A DNA stretch of 6,574 bases from a bacterium. GTDB taxonomy: Bacteria > Verrucomicrobiota > Verrucomicrobiae > Opitutales > Opitutaceae. Shown here piece by piece: positions 6,343 to 6,574 of the stretch. Under the pieces are notes generated by a model, which was given only the letters and a program-made list of their open reading frames with translations, made no database searches and was not told where the DNA came from. The stretch is taken from NCBI GenBank assembly GCA_021780625.1, contig JAJXYI010000097.1:1-6574 (forward strand), in the 5' to 3' direction. The number at the start of each line of letters is the position of its first letter. Position 1 is the stretch's first letter. Position numbers and translations under genes: made by a program.

Positions 6343-6429
6343 TCGGCTCCGAGTAGGGCGCGTCACGCAGGGATCCTTTGAGAGGCGGGGTTGATTGGGG
6401 GGCAGGTAAACTTCAACCAAGGCTCTTCA

Positions 6430-6574
6430 ATGGAACGTCGCGAATTCATCCGCACCCTGTGTTCGGGCGGTCTCTGCTCCTGTGTCTTATGTGTTTCGAC
6501 CCTCCATGCCTCGGGGGACGAACCGGCGGCGAAGGCGGGGGCGGAAGACTGGCGGCTGCCGTTCGCACAGGAGC
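6430..6574 (+). CDS. N-terminus of an unidentified protein with twin-arginine, Cys-rich signal-like sequence (3' truncated)
   Basis: An ATG at 6430, seven bases after AAGG (6419-6422), opens a frame that stays open for 48 codons to the window end. It begins MERREFIRTL, close to the Tat consensus (S/T)RRxFLK. A short hydrophobic stretch follows containing four cysteines (residues 11, 16, 18 and 21), then STLHASGDEP, a plausible end of a signal peptide, and a charged mature start with DWRLPFAQE. LCSC (15-18) resembles a lipobox only loosely. The protein may be exported folded, perhaps with a cofactor, but the visible part does not identify a family. It lies 87 bases after emrB on the same strand; the gap has no clear terminator, only GGTTGA/TCAACC arms (6389-6394 and 6413-6418), so it could be a third cistron or separately expressed. 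Confidence 0.72.
   Translation, partial: MERREFIRTLCSGGLCSCVLCVSTLHASGDEPAAKAGAEDWRLPFAQE

Noticed and set aside
6389..6418. GGTTGA/TCAACC inverted repeat as a terminator for emrB
   Set aside because: The stem is only six pairs with an 18-base loop and no following T run.
5686..6420. 244-codon open frame on the minus strand opposite emrB
   Set aside because: It is rich in Arg, His, Asp and Pro with no recognisable domain, lies fully antisense to a clear MFS gene, and is expected from GC-rich codon bias.

Overview
The window is GC-rich, gene-dense bacterial chromosome. The organism looks Gram-negative, because a two-gene efflux operon of the EmrA/EmrB type (membrane-anchored periplasmic adaptor plus 14-helix transporter) only makes sense with an outer membrane. 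A DUF3857/transglutaminase-like secreted protein, a glycine-rich RRM protein and a CvfB/YitL-type S1 protein together resemble gene content I associate with the Verrucomicrobiota/Hydrogenedentota part of the bacterial tree or similar GC-rich environmental lineages. That placement is a weak inference; no rRNA or other phylogenetic marker is present.

Layout. (1) 2-1729, plus: the 3' part of a DUF3857 plus transglutaminase-like protein whose catalytic cysteine position reads glycine. (2) 1730-2062: a gene-free stretch holding a weak terminator-like hairpin, a possible 24-residue small ORF with a Shine-Dalgarno sequence, a 20-bp imperfect dyad and a foldable leader for the next gene. (3) 2063-2443, plus: a single-RRM RNA-binding protein with a Gly/Arg tail, closed by a strong intrinsic terminator with a UUCG tetraloop. 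(4) 2561-3430, minus: a CvfB-like protein with S1 domains and a winged helix, convergent with the RRM gene. (5) 3431-3610: a divergent promoter region. (6) 3611-4774 and 4771-6342, plus: emrA- and emrB-like genes overlapping by four bases. (7) 6430-6574, plus: the start of a further gene encoding a twin-arginine, cysteine-rich signal-peptide-like N-terminus, cut by the window end.

How the parts relate. The RRM and CvfB-like genes are both post-transcriptional RNA-binding factors and face each other. The efflux pair forms a clear operon. It shares its upstream region with cvfB, and no local TetR/MarR regulator or TolC-type outer-membrane gene is visible. I see no CRISPR array, mobile element, tRNA or rRNA, and no clearly new multi-gene system. 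The points most worth following up are the apparent pseudo-transglutaminase, the structured leader and small ORF ahead of the RRM gene, and the cysteine-rich N-terminus at the right edge.
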